This document shows, piece after piece, positions 1 through 6,720 of a stretch of DNA of 16,473 nucleotides. Source of the stretch: an uncultured Solobacterium sp. (GTDB taxonomy: Bacteria; Bacillota_I; Bacilli_A; Erysipelotrichales; Erysipelotrichaceae); the NCBI GenBank assembly GCA_937895985.1, contig CALBKL010000044.1:1-16473 (forward strand), written 5' to 3'. Both the position numbers and the translations under genes were made by a program. The notes beneath the pieces were generated by a model that did not search any database, was not told where the DNA came from, and saw nothing but the letters and a program-made list of their open reading frames with translations. Numbering within the stretch: the stretch's first letter is position 1; each line of letters opens with the position of its first letter.

Positions 1-335
1 AGACATTAGATTATATCAAGAAGAATGCGACAAAGGCTTATGATACAGCGATGATTAAACTTGATGAACTCAAGAAGGATCCTAAAGTAAAGGATGTATC
101 AGATAAGGCAAGTGATGCTTATCAACAAGCCAAAGATTATATCGTACCTAAGACAAAAGAAATTACAAATGTTATTAAGAATACAACACAAAAGACAATT
201 ACAAAGGTCAATGATTTTGTAAGTCGTCCTGATGTACAAGATACGATTCAAAAAGTGAAGGATACTACAAAACAAGCTGTAGATAAGAGTATTGAAACAG
301 TAAGAAATATGATTCATTCAAAGGATGAGAAGTAG
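1..335 (+). CDS. YtxH-like helical repeat protein, C-terminal part (5' truncated by window)
   Basis: The reading frame is already open at base 3, upstream of the first ATG at 51, so the true start lies outside the window. The visible part (about 110 residues) is highly charged, rich in Lys, Asp, Thr, Ala and Gln, and lacks Cys and Trp. It looks like an amphipathic helical repeat: segments such as SDKASDAYQQAKDY and RPDVQDTIQKVKDTTKQAVDK recur with similar spacing. This is the usual look of the soluble part of YtxH/apolipoprotein-like proteins, which normally carry an N-terminal membrane segment; that segment would be off the window. The gene ends 10 nt before ccpA and its stop codon overlaps the ccpA ribosome binding site, so the two are probably cotranscribed. 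In B. subtilis ytxH also lies next to ccpA. The molecular function of the family is unclear; a general-stress link is known in Bacillus. Confidence 0.6.
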   Translation, partial: TLDYIKKNATKAYDTAMIKLDELKKDPKVKDVSDKASDAYQQAKDYIVPKTKEITNVIKNTTQKTITKVNDFVSRPDVQDTIQKVKDTTKQAVDKSIETVRNMIHSKDEK

Positions 336-345
336 GAGGTATACG

Positions 346-1350
346 ATGAAACGAGTAACAATCTACGATGTCGCTAAAGAAGCTGGCGTTTCGCTGGCTA
401 CCGTTTCCCGTGTAATCAACGGATCAAACGTTGTAAAAGCACCTACAAAGGAACGCGTTGAAGCTGCCGTTGAAAAGTTAGGTTATAAACCAAACGCGAT
501 TGCGCAAGGTCTTGCGTTACAGAAGTCAACTTCTATCGGTTTGGTGGTTCCTGAAGCAAGCTTTACATATACAGGCCAAGTTATTAATGGTTTGATTGAT
601 GTAGCGAAGATTTATAACTATAACATTATGCTACATACTATTACAGCTGGTATTACAGATATTAATACTGTGATTGAAGACATTATCAAGTCGCATGTAG
701 ATGGTGTTGTCATCTTCAATGATAAGTTAGTAGCTGGTGATATGGATGCATTAAGCAAATACAATATCCCAATCGTTGTCATCGGTAATAAGATTAATGG
801 TAAGGGTATCAGTAGTGTTTATGTAGATATCAAGAAGGCTGTCTTTGAACTTGTTTCTAAGTTCTTAGAAGAAGGCAAAGATAACATCGGTATCTTAGAA
901 GATCGTAAGAATCCACAACAGTATGAAAAGATGGTTGCTGGAGCAAAGAAAGCATATGAAGCTCGTGGTAAGAAGTTTACTGGAGCGATTTCGATTCCTT
1001 CTGATGCTCGTACATCTTATGCATTCTTATCCAAGTGGATGAGAGATCATCGATATGATGTTGTGATCGCTAATAGAGATTCCCAATGCTTCGCATTGTT
1101 AAACGCAAGTAGAGAAAATGATATTTCCATTCCTGATGAAATGGAAGTTGTATGTGTACTCGATACGAAGTATAATTCCATGGTACGTCCACAGATTTCT
1201 AGCTTCTCCATTCCATCTTATGACTTAGGCGCAGTTTCTATGCGTGTTATGACAAAGTTATTGCAGAATGAAGAAGAAAATCATGAAGAAAAGGGCGAAA
1301 GCATTGAATTAAGTTATCTGTTTACTCCAAGACAGACAACAAAGAACTAA
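346..1350 (+). CDS. ccpA: LacI-family transcriptional regulator, catabolite control protein A-like
   Basis: A 334-residue LacI/GalR-type repressor. The N-terminal helix-turn-helix and hinge (about residues 1-60) contain VTIYDVAKEAGVSLATVSRV and LGYKPNAIAQGLA. A periplasmic-binding-protein-like core follows, with a C-terminal MVRPQISS and PSYDLGAVSMRVMTKLL that resembles CcpA closely. Length fits CcpA (about 330). I start at 346 rather than the in-frame ATG at 325 because AGGAGGT at 334-340 sits 5 nt before 346 and the HTH then begins at the usual place; 325 lies inside the upstream gene. CcpA with HPr-Ser46-P binds cre sites to control carbon catabolite genes. I saw no convincing cre site in this window. 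Other LacI paralogues share the fold, so the CcpA identity rests on sequence resemblance and on the tyrS and YtxH neighbours. Confidence 0.78.
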   Translation: MKRVTIYDVAKEAGVSLATVSRVINGSNVVKAPTKERVEAAVEKLGYKPNAIAQGLALQKSTSIGLVVPEASFTYTGQVINGLIDVAKIYNYNIMLHTITAGITDINTVIEDIIKSHVDGVVIFNDKLVAGDMDALSKYNIPIVVIGNKINGKGISSVYVDIKKAVFELVSKFLEEGKDNIGILEDRKNPQQYEKMVAGAKKAYEARGKKFTGAISIPSDARTSYAFLSKWMRDHRYDVVIANRDSQCFALLNASRENDISIPDEMEVVCVLDTKYNSMVRPQISSFSIPSYDLGAVSMRVMTKLLQNEEENHEEKGESIELSYLFTPRQTTKN

Positions 1351-1561
1351 AAGCGTTGAATAGAATGAGTAATCACATGTATGCATGTGTAGAGAGATTC
1401 CGGTTGGTGAAAGGAATTCTGGATCGGTGATGAATACATCTAGGAGCTGTTTATCTCAAAAGGTAGACCGTTACTCTGCGTTAAAGAGAAATGAGTGTAC
1501 GATGATTCGTAAACTAAGGTGGTACCGCGCTGAGGCGTCCTTAGAGATATGGGCGCCTTTT
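1351..1561 (+). promoter_or_regulatory. T-box riboswitch, tyrosine-specific (tyrS leader)
   Basis: The leader carries the standard T-box elements in order. Stem I has an AGAGAG motif (1391-1396) and a distal GGTTGGTGAAAGG (1402-1414). The specifier loop GAATACATC has the codon UAC (Tyr) at 1435-1437, followed by a purine. The conserved T-box AAGGTGGTACCGCG is at 1516-1529, and its UGGU bulge matches a tRNA acceptor end with discriminator A. The antiterminator can be drawn as CTAAGG (1514-1519) pairing CCTTAG (1539-1544), with GCG/CGT inside. It excludes the terminator formed by 1533-1540 and 1551-1558. Uncharged tRNA-Tyr should stabilise the antiterminator and switch on tyrS. I could not identify a clear promoter between ccpA and the leader; it may lie in the ccpA 3' end or transcription may read through. 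Confidence 0.95.
1533..1561 (+). terminator. T-box attenuator terminator
   Basis: AGGCGTCC (1533-1540) pairs with GGGCGCCT (1551-1558) with one G-U pair and a 10-nt loop, followed by a short T run. Its 5' arm overlaps the 3' half of the antiterminator, as expected for the default-off state. Confidence 0.85.
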
Positions 1562-1588
1562 ATTATGGCGCTAGGAAAGGATTAGTAT

Positions 1589-2836
1589 ATGAATTTTATT
1601 GAAGAATTACAGTGGCGTGGCTTGGTCAAAGATTGCACGGATAAAGAAGGACTAGGCGAACAACTTAAGAATCCAACGACAATCTACTGTGGATTTGATC
1701 CAACAGCAGATTCTCTCCATGTAGGACACTTACAACAAATCCTATTATTACGTCGTTACCAATTACAAGGACATCAACCAATTGCCTTATGTGGTGGTTT
1801 TACAGGAATGATTGGTGATCCACGTCCTACAACAGAAAGAAAACTACTAACACATGAAGAAGTACTTCATAACGCTGAGTGCATCCGTGAACAGTTAGCT
1901 AAATTCTTATCCTTTGAAGGCTCTAACGCAGCTATCATGGAAAACAATAATAACTGGTTGGGTGAGATGAACTTATTAGCCTTCTTACGTGACTATGGTA
2001 AGTTATTTAACATCTCTTACATGTTACAAAAGGATACGATCAAAAAGAGATTAGATTCTGGTATTTCTTACACAGAATTTAGTTATACAATCTTACAGTC
2101 TATCGACTGGTATAACTTATTTAAGAAGTATAACTGCCAGATTCAGATTGGTGGTTCTGACCAATGGGGTAACTTAACTTCTGGTATGGAACTTATCCGT
2201 AAGATGGAGGGTGATAATGCGAAGGTATTCGGTATTACTTCTCCATTAATCACAAAGAGTGATGGCTCTAAGTTTGGTAAGTCTGAAGGTAAGAATATTT
2301 GGTTAGATCCTACTCGTACAAATGCGTATGAATTCTACCAGTTCTGGTTGAATACACCAGATGCAGATATCGTAGACTACCTCAAGAGACTTAGCTTCCA
2401 TACACCAGAAGAGATCATGGGTTATGAAGAATCTCTTAAGAGTGCACCTGAAAAGCGTGAAGGACAGAAGGCATTAGCAGCTGAACTAACAGAACTAGTT
2501 CATGGTAAAGATGGTTTAGAGAAGGCATTACGTATCACAGAGACATTCTTTAAGGGTGATATTATGACTTTATCTCCAGAGGAGATGAAGGAAGGTCTAG
2601 CAGATGCTAAGAAGGCAGCTGTAGAAGATGGTGTAACTTTGATTGATACACTAGTGATAGCAGAAGTATGTAAGTCTAAATCTGAAGCGCGTAAGTTAAT
2701 TGAACAGGGTTCTGTATCAGTAAACGGTAATAAGATTACAGATATTCAGGCTGTATTACATCAGTCAGCAGCTATCAACCAAGAATTCTCCATCCTTAAA
2801 AAAGGAAAAAAGAATTACTTTGTATTAACATTCTAA
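1589..2836 (+). CDS. tyrS: Tyrosyl-tRNA synthetase (TyrRS)
   Basis: A 415-residue class I aminoacyl-tRNA synthetase that charges tRNA-Tyr in the cytoplasm. The Rossmann catalytic domain has the HIGH-type signature HVGH at residues 44-47 and the KMSKS-type loop as KFGKS at 228-232 (context SDGSKFGKSEGKN). The tyrosine-binding region includes YCGFDPTADSLHVGH and GGSDQWGN (188-195). The C-terminal S4 RNA-binding domain (about 345-410) contains SKSEARKLIEQGSVSVNGNKI-like sequence. Length matches bacterial TyrS (about 410-425). AGGAAAGG at 1573-1580 lies 8 nt before the ATG. The Tyr T-box directly upstream independently confirms the identity. A terminator follows 6 nt after the stop, so tyrS is probably monocistronic. 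Confidence 0.98.
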   Translation: MNFIEELQWRGLVKDCTDKEGLGEQLKNPTTIYCGFDPTADSLHVGHLQQILLLRRYQLQGHQPIALCGGFTGMIGDPRPTTERKLLTHEEVLHNAECIREQLAKFLSFEGSNAAIMENNNNWLGEMNLLAFLRDYGKLFNISYMLQKDTIKKRLDSGISYTEFSYTILQSIDWYNLFKKYNCQIQIGGSDQWGNLTSGMELIRKMEGDNAKVFGITSPLITKSDGSKFGKSEGKNIWLDPTRTNAYEFYQFWLNTPDADIVDYLKRLSFHTPEEIMGYEESLKSAPEKREGQKALAAELTELVHGKDGLEKALRITETFFKGDIMTLSPEEMKEGLADAKKAAVEDGVTLIDTLVIAEVCKSKSEARKLIEQGSVSVNGNKITDIQAVLHQSAAINQEFSILKKGKKNYFVLTF

Positions 2837-2842
2837 AGCATG

Positions 2843-2869
2843 CGGATAGTCAAAAGGCTATCCGTTTTT
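2843..2869 (+). terminator. Intrinsic terminator of tyrS
   Basis: CGGATAGTC (2843-2851) and GGCTATCCG (2856-2864) form a 9-bp stem with an AAAA loop, followed by TTTTT at 2865-2869. Confidence 0.93.
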
Positions 2870-2881
2870 ATAACTGTTCTA

Positions 2882-2890
2882 TGGTATAAT
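2882..2890 (+). promoter_or_regulatory. Extended -10 promoter for the lipoprotein-murJ-rsuA operon
   Basis: TGGTATAAT (2882-2890) is a perfect extended -10 (TGnTATAAT) just after the tyrS terminator. No good -35 is visible, because that region is the terminator U-tract. The expected start of transcription is near 2897, giving a very short leader before the ATG at 2909. This placement also rules out the longer in-frame ATG at 2840 as the start. Confidence 0.7.
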
Positions 2891-2908
2891 TACAGGCGAG
2901 GTATTTGT

Positions 2909-3412
2909 ATGTATAGATATTTATTGGTCATTGCAATCTGTATCTGCATGTTATCTGGCTGTGCTAAAAAAGACGCTGAAACAAATGCGGCTATGGAATT
3001 ATATGAAAGTTATTATACAGAAGTTTTAAATACAAAAAACTATCTAGATTCTAGTGATTATTTTTCAATTGGTACAGAGATGACGCAGTTATCCGATGGT
3101 ACATATCGCTATTATGTAATTATAGACAATCCAAAGACAGAGATGTACCATTGCCGTATTTTTGCGGTGGAAAATGATATTGCGTTTGCGGACAATGATA
3201 AGATGATGCCATCATTAGGTGTTTTTGATACAGATGTATCACTTGTGCCAAATCAAGTAGATAAATCAAAAGGTCTAATGAAGGGGCTTGTCATTAGTGG
3301 TGAAAGTTCTGAAGATCATATCAACTTGAAATTTGTTGTGGAATGGCGTGATCAAGCCAATAAACAAGTTGTAAAACAATACATACAAAAAGATCTTAAA
3401 TACGAGAAATAA
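2909..3412 (+). CDS. Small lipoprotein of unknown function
   Basis: I do not recognise this 167-residue protein. It begins with a typical lipoprotein signal: positive start (MYRYL), a hydrophobic stretch and a lipobox MLSGC with the lipidated Cys at residue 18, so it should be anchored on the outer face of the membrane. The mature part starts with an Asp/Glu/Ala-rich helical stretch, then has alternating hydrophobic residues suggesting a beta domain (for example YRYYVIIDNP and INLKFVVEW). The start at 2909 is chosen because GCGAGG (2896-2901) lies 7 nt upstream and the lipobox then falls at the right distance; a longer frame to 2840 would begin inside the terminator and before the promoter. 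It is the first gene of an operon with murJ (14 nt downstream) and rsuA, so a role at the cell envelope is plausible but not shown. Confidence 0.75.
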   Translation: MYRYLLVIAICICMLSGCAKKDAETNAAMELYESYYTEVLNTKNYLDSSDYFSIGTEMTQLSDGTYRYYVIIDNPKTEMYHCRIFAVENDIAFADNDKMMPSLGVFDTDVSLVPNQVDKSKGLMKGLVISGESSEDHINLKFVVEWRDQANKQVVKQYIQKDLKYEK

Positions 3413-3426
3413 GAGGAGTTGGATAC

Positions 3427-5070
3427 ATGAAAGAAACAAATACAATTAAAAAATCGTTTATTGCCAGTTCCTTAACGACTTCTGCTGGTATCTTCATTAC
3501 AAAGTTAATCGGTTTATTCTATATCGTTCCATTTAAAGCAATCGTTGGTCAGCAGAATATGATTTATTATTCTGCTGCATTTGACTATTATACGATTCTA
3601 TTACAGATATGTAGTGCGGGTATTCCATTTGCCTTAGCAGCATTAGTCGCAAAGTATCTTTCTAAAAATGACTATAAGACAGTTGTGCTAGTACGTATCT
3701 TAGCGACAAGTTTATTAATGGTTTCTGGTTTTGTGATGGCTGTATTGTTTATTGGCTTTTCAGGTCCTTTAGCAGCTCGAGCACTGGGTGGTACATCGTA
3801 TTCAGCTAATGAACTTGCAGCAATGCAAAACTCATTTGTGATTCTAGCGATGGCTTTATTCTTGGTATCAGTTTTATATAGCTATCGTGGATATTATCAA
3901 GGTGCCAAGGAAATGCAGCAGTATTCTTTATCACAGGTGATTGAACAATTTGTACGTGTAGGATTCTTACTTGGTGCAGGTTGGTTTGTTGTGTATATTC
4001 TGCATCTTCCAAAGATTGTATATATCTATACAGCAGTTGGTGGTACTGGTGTCGGTGCGATGGTTGCCTTACTGCAGTTTATGAACTTTGACCGCAAACA
4101 CTTCAGGGATGTACAACAAAAGGCAAAACTACAATCTACAAATTCAGTCGCAATCAAAGAGTTGATTCATGAGTTTGTGATGTATGTAATTCCATTCCTA
4201 TTAAGTTCCATCTTGGCAAACTCACAGGTACTTGTGAATACAAACTTCTTTGTGTCTGTGATGGAAGGCTTAGGTATGCAACATAGCCAAGCAACAATGT
4301 TATTGAGTATTATCCAGACAAACTGTGATAAGTTAACTTCCATCCCACAGGTTATCGGTAATGGTTTTGCGGCTGGTGCTGTTCCATTTATCACTGTTTC
4401 TTTGGTTCATGCGGATTGGAAGGGACTACGTAAGTCTCTTGAGGACTGTCTTGGTACAGTATTCTATATTGTCATTCCAGTTTGTGTATCGATGGCTGCT
4501 TTATCTGGTCCTATCTACTACATCATGTATGGCGCTAAGGAATTAGAATATGGACAGGTTGCTTTATTCTGGTCGAGTATCTTAGCGTTTGGTACTACAG
4601 TGACTCCTGTATTACTATCCATCTTATTGTCCTTAAAGATGAGAAGACATACTTTGATTTACTTCTCAGTAGGATTCTTGGTGAAGGTTATTACATTCTA
4701 TCCATGTTGTTATTTATTTGGATATTCCGGTGCCATCATCTCCAGTATTCTTTGCGAGATTACATTTATTGCGCTTAGTATCTATAAGATTCAAAAGACA
4801 TATCCAGTTCGTGTGAAGAATATGATCATTCGCTTAGTGAAGATTATTATTTGTTGTTTTGCGATGAATGGTATCTATGTCATCATACGTTGGATTGGTA
4901 TTGATCCTACACAATATTCCCGCTTAATAGCGATTGTATTTGTTGGTATCATTGGAAGTTTAGGAATGGGTGTATACTTTGCAAGCAGTGAATTATTCCG
5001 TCTGCCTAAGTCTATCTTCCATCGCGATTTGCGTGGAATGTTTAATCGCATTCTTCATAGAGGTGCGTAA
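3427..5070 (+). CDS. murJ: Lipid II flippase, MurJ/YtgP type (MOP superfamily)
   Basis: A 547-residue polytopic membrane protein with around 14 hydrophobic segments and no signal peptide. It belongs to the MATE/MOP exporter superfamily, in the SpoVB/YtgP polysaccharide-exporter branch. The stretch RGYYQGAKEMQQYSLSQVIE (about residues 154-173) is characteristic of that branch, as is the N-terminal SAGIFITKLIGLFYIVPFKA (19-38). YtgP-type MurJ flips lipid II across the cytoplasmic membrane for peptidoglycan synthesis. GAGGAG (3413-3418) lies 8 nt before the ATG. The gene sits between a lipoprotein and rsuA, whose ATG directly follows the stop; B. subtilis ytgP also has an rsuA-type neighbour. 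The alternative is another member of the branch (SpoVB or an O-antigen-type flippase), but length and the rsuA neighbour favour YtgP/MurJ. Confidence 0.8.
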   Translation: MKETNTIKKSFIASSLTTSAGIFITKLIGLFYIVPFKAIVGQQNMIYYSAAFDYYTILLQICSAGIPFALAALVAKYLSKNDYKTVVLVRILATSLLMVSGFVMAVLFIGFSGPLAARALGGTSYSANELAAMQNSFVILAMALFLVSVLYSYRGYYQGAKEMQQYSLSQVIEQFVRVGFLLGAGWFVVYILHLPKIVYIYTAVGGTGVGAMVALLQFMNFDRKHFRDVQQKAKLQSTNSVAIKELIHEFVMYVIPFLLSSILANSQVLVNTNFFVSVMEGLGMQHSQATMLLSIIQTNCDKLTSIPQVIGNGFAAGAVPFITVSLVHADWKGLRKSLEDCLGTVFYIVIPVCVSMAALSGPIYYIMYGAKELEYGQVALFWSSILAFGTTVTPVLLSILLSLKMRRHTLIYFSVGFLVKVITFYPCCYLFGYSGAIISSILCEITFIALSIYKIQKTYPVRVKNMIIRLVKIIICCFAMNGIYVIIRWIGIDPTQYSRLIAIVFVGIIGSLGMGVYFASSELFRLPKSIFHRDLRGMFNRILHRGA

Positions 5071-5772
5071 ATGTTGCGTTTAGATCGTATTCTTGCAAAT
5101 GCACGTGTTGGCAGTCGTAGTGAAGTTAAGAAACTCGTCAAAGAGAAACGTGTACGTGTCAATGGTGAAATCGCGAAGTCTTCTGATATGCGAGTTGATG
5201 AAAATACAGTAGAAATCTTTGTGGATGATATACCGGTGGTCTATGAAAAATATGTGTATTACATGTTAAATAAACCAGCTGGATATATCAGTGCTACAGA
5301 AGGGAAAAACTGTCCCACAGTATTAGATCTAATTGCGGAAGACTATAAAGGGATGTTTCCGTGTGGACGTTTAGACAAAGATACTGAAGGCTTACTGATG
5401 ATTACCAATGATGGTCCTTTGGCACATGAACTATTATCGCCAAAGAAACATGTTGAAAAAGAGTATTACGTAGAACATACATTACCACTAACAGAAGAGG
5501 ATATCGCTAAGATTGAATCTGGTGTTACATACAATGGTGTAAGTTATAAACCGGCAGTATATAAAAAAATCTCTGATACTTCTTGTACTCTGATGATTCA
5601 AGAGGGGAAGTATCATGAGATTAAATTCATATTTAATTCTGTTGGTGATAAAGTTGTTTATCTGAAACGTCTTCGTATGAAGAATTTAGTTTTAGATGAA
5701 ACTTTAAAACCAGGTGAATATAGACCTCTTACTAAAGAGGAATTAGAAGATCTTAGATCAATTGCACGTTAA
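5071..5772 (+). CDS. rsuA: Pseudouridine synthase, RsuA/RluB/E/F family
   Basis: A 233-residue rRNA-modifying enzyme. The N-terminal S4 domain (residues 1-60) contains RLDRILANARVGSRSEVKKL and VRVNGE. The catalytic domain carries the family signature GRLDKDTEGLLMITNDG (99-115), with the catalytic Asp at 102. Earlier, NKPAGYIS (67-74) is the usual N-terminal catalytic-domain motif. The family isomerises uridine to pseudouridine; RsuA proper acts on 16S rRNA position 516, while RluB/E/F act on 23S rRNA. The small size and the murJ neighbour favour RsuA. The ATG abuts the murJ stop with no gap, and the ribosome binding site (AGAGGTG) is inside murJ, suggesting translational coupling. The last 20 bp overlap the convergent ispH gene. 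Confidence 0.9.
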   Translation: MLRLDRILANARVGSRSEVKKLVKEKRVRVNGEIAKSSDMRVDENTVEIFVDDIPVVYEKYVYYMLNKPAGYISATEGKNCPTVLDLIAEDYKGMFPCGRLDKDTEGLLMITNDGPLAHELLSPKKHVEKEYYVEHTLPLTEEDIAKIESGVTYNGVSYKPAVYKKISDTSCTLMIQEGKYHEIKFIFNSVGDKVVYLKRLRMKNLVLDETLKPGEYRPLTKEELEDLRSIAR

Positions 5773-6664
5773 CAGTCTCTGGTAATTGCCATACGCCTGT
5801 GCGTGCATATTCATTTAAGAAGTCAACGACTTGGTCGGTGATAGAATTTGGTGTGGAAGACCCACTTGTAATTGCGATACGTTTATGTCCATCAATCATG
5901 GATGGAGTTAAATCTAGAACACTATCAATAAGATAAGATTCTTGGATACCTGCATGTTTGGCAATTTTGGCAAGTTGATTGGAGTTATTGGAACGTGCAT
6001 CCCCAACAACAATAAGTAAATCAACATTCTGTAGTTGTAATACAGCTTCTTGACGCTTGCTGGTAGCGTTACAGATTTCCTTTGCGACGATTGCGTCAGG
6101 GAAGAGTTTCTTACAGTGTGCAATGATTTCTGCTGTATCTAACATGGAAAGTGTTGTTTGATTGGTAATGAGAATATTCTCAAGAGATACATTCTTTAAT
6201 TCATCTACATCTTCAATAGATGTTACAAGATGAATTTTATCTGAGATACCAACTGTTCCTTCAGATTCGGGATGATTCTTCTTGCCGATGTAGATAATAT
6301 CTCCAACGGCACTATGTTCCTTAACAAGGTTATGTGTACGAATGACATCAGGGCAAGTTGCATCAACACAAGTTAGTCCCTTAGCTTTGGCAGCTGCGAT
6401 GACATCGTCGCTAACGCCATGAGCAGTAAAGATAACGATACCACTTGGAATTTCTTCTAAGAGTTCCATGCGTGTTTTATTTTTATCCTCAACAAAGTTG
6501 ATACCTAACTTGCGACAAGCATCAACTATAAATTGATTATGTACAATCATACCCAACATTGTGACAGGAGTATTTGGGTTTTCCTTGACTGTTTTCTTGG
6601 CAATGAGAATTGCACGAACAACACCTTGGCAATACCCTCTAGGGATGACTTTTATGATTTCCAT
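5753..6664 (-). CDS. ispH: 4-hydroxy-3-methylbut-2-enyl diphosphate reductase
   Basis: A 303-residue [4Fe-4S] enzyme, last step of the MEP (non-mevalonate) isoprenoid pathway, reducing HMBPP to IPP and DMAPP. The three cluster cysteines are present: C12 (PRGYCQGVVRA), C104 (DATCPDV) and C198 (EICNATSKRQ). The substrate-binding histidines are H42 (IVHNQ), H82 (TAHGV) and H131, with the catalytic Glu133 in NHPESEG. Length is typical (about 280-315). GAAAGGA on the minus strand lies upstream of the ATG. The stop codon lies inside the end of rsuA (tail-to-tail overlap of 20 bp). It is divergent from the cshB gene across 56 bp; ispH and cshB are also close together in B. subtilis. With ispG at 11978 it shows that this organism uses the MEP pathway. 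Confidence 0.97.
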   Translation of the reverse strand: MEIIKVIPRGYCQGVVRAILIAKKTVKENPNTPVTMLGMIVHNQFIVDACRKLGINFVEDKNKTRMELLEEIPSGIVIFTAHGVSDDVIAAAKAKGLTCVDATCPDVIRTHNLVKEHSAVGDIIYIGKKNHPESEGTVGISDKIHLVTSIEDVDELKNVSLENILITNQTTLSMLDTAEIIAHCKKLFPDAIVAKEICNATSKRQEAVLQLQNVDLLIVVGDARSNNSNQLAKIAKHAGIQESYLIDSVLDLTPSMIDGHKRIAITSGSSTPNSITDQVVDFLNEYARTGVWQLPETVNVQLI

Positions 6665-6674
6665 AACAGAGTCC

Positions 6675-6711
6675 TTTCAAACCGCAAATAAAATCGGTTA
6701 TACTAATTATA
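6675..6711. promoter_or_regulatory. Divergent promoter region ispH / cshB
   Basis: Only 56 bp separate the two starts. On the plus strand TATACT (6699-6704) could be a -10 for cshB, with a weak TTTCAA (6675-6680) as -35 at 18 bp. On the minus strand TATAAT (6711-6706) could be the -10 for ispH, with no clear -35. The two -10 boxes nearly abut, so RNA polymerase binding at the two promoters may be mutually exclusive. The boxes are read by eye only. Confidence 0.45.
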
Positions 6712-6720
6712 GGTGATAAG

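Noticed and set aside
325..345. Seven extra N-terminal codons for the LacI-family regulator
   Set aside because: This start lies inside the upstream gene and before the AGGAGGT site; homologues begin at the ATG at 346.
1385..1585. 66-codon open frame between ccpA and tyrS
   Set aside because: It lies entirely inside the T-box riboswitch, has no ribosome binding site and its composition is dictated by RNA structure elements.
2840..2908. Longer N-terminus for the first lipoprotein
   Set aside because: It would begin in the tyrS terminator and before the extended -10 promoter; the signal peptide starts properly at 2909.
5725..5740. Stem CCTCTT/AAGAGG as a terminator for rsuA or ispH
   Set aside because: Only 6 bp and no T run on either strand; it is within the rsuA coding region.
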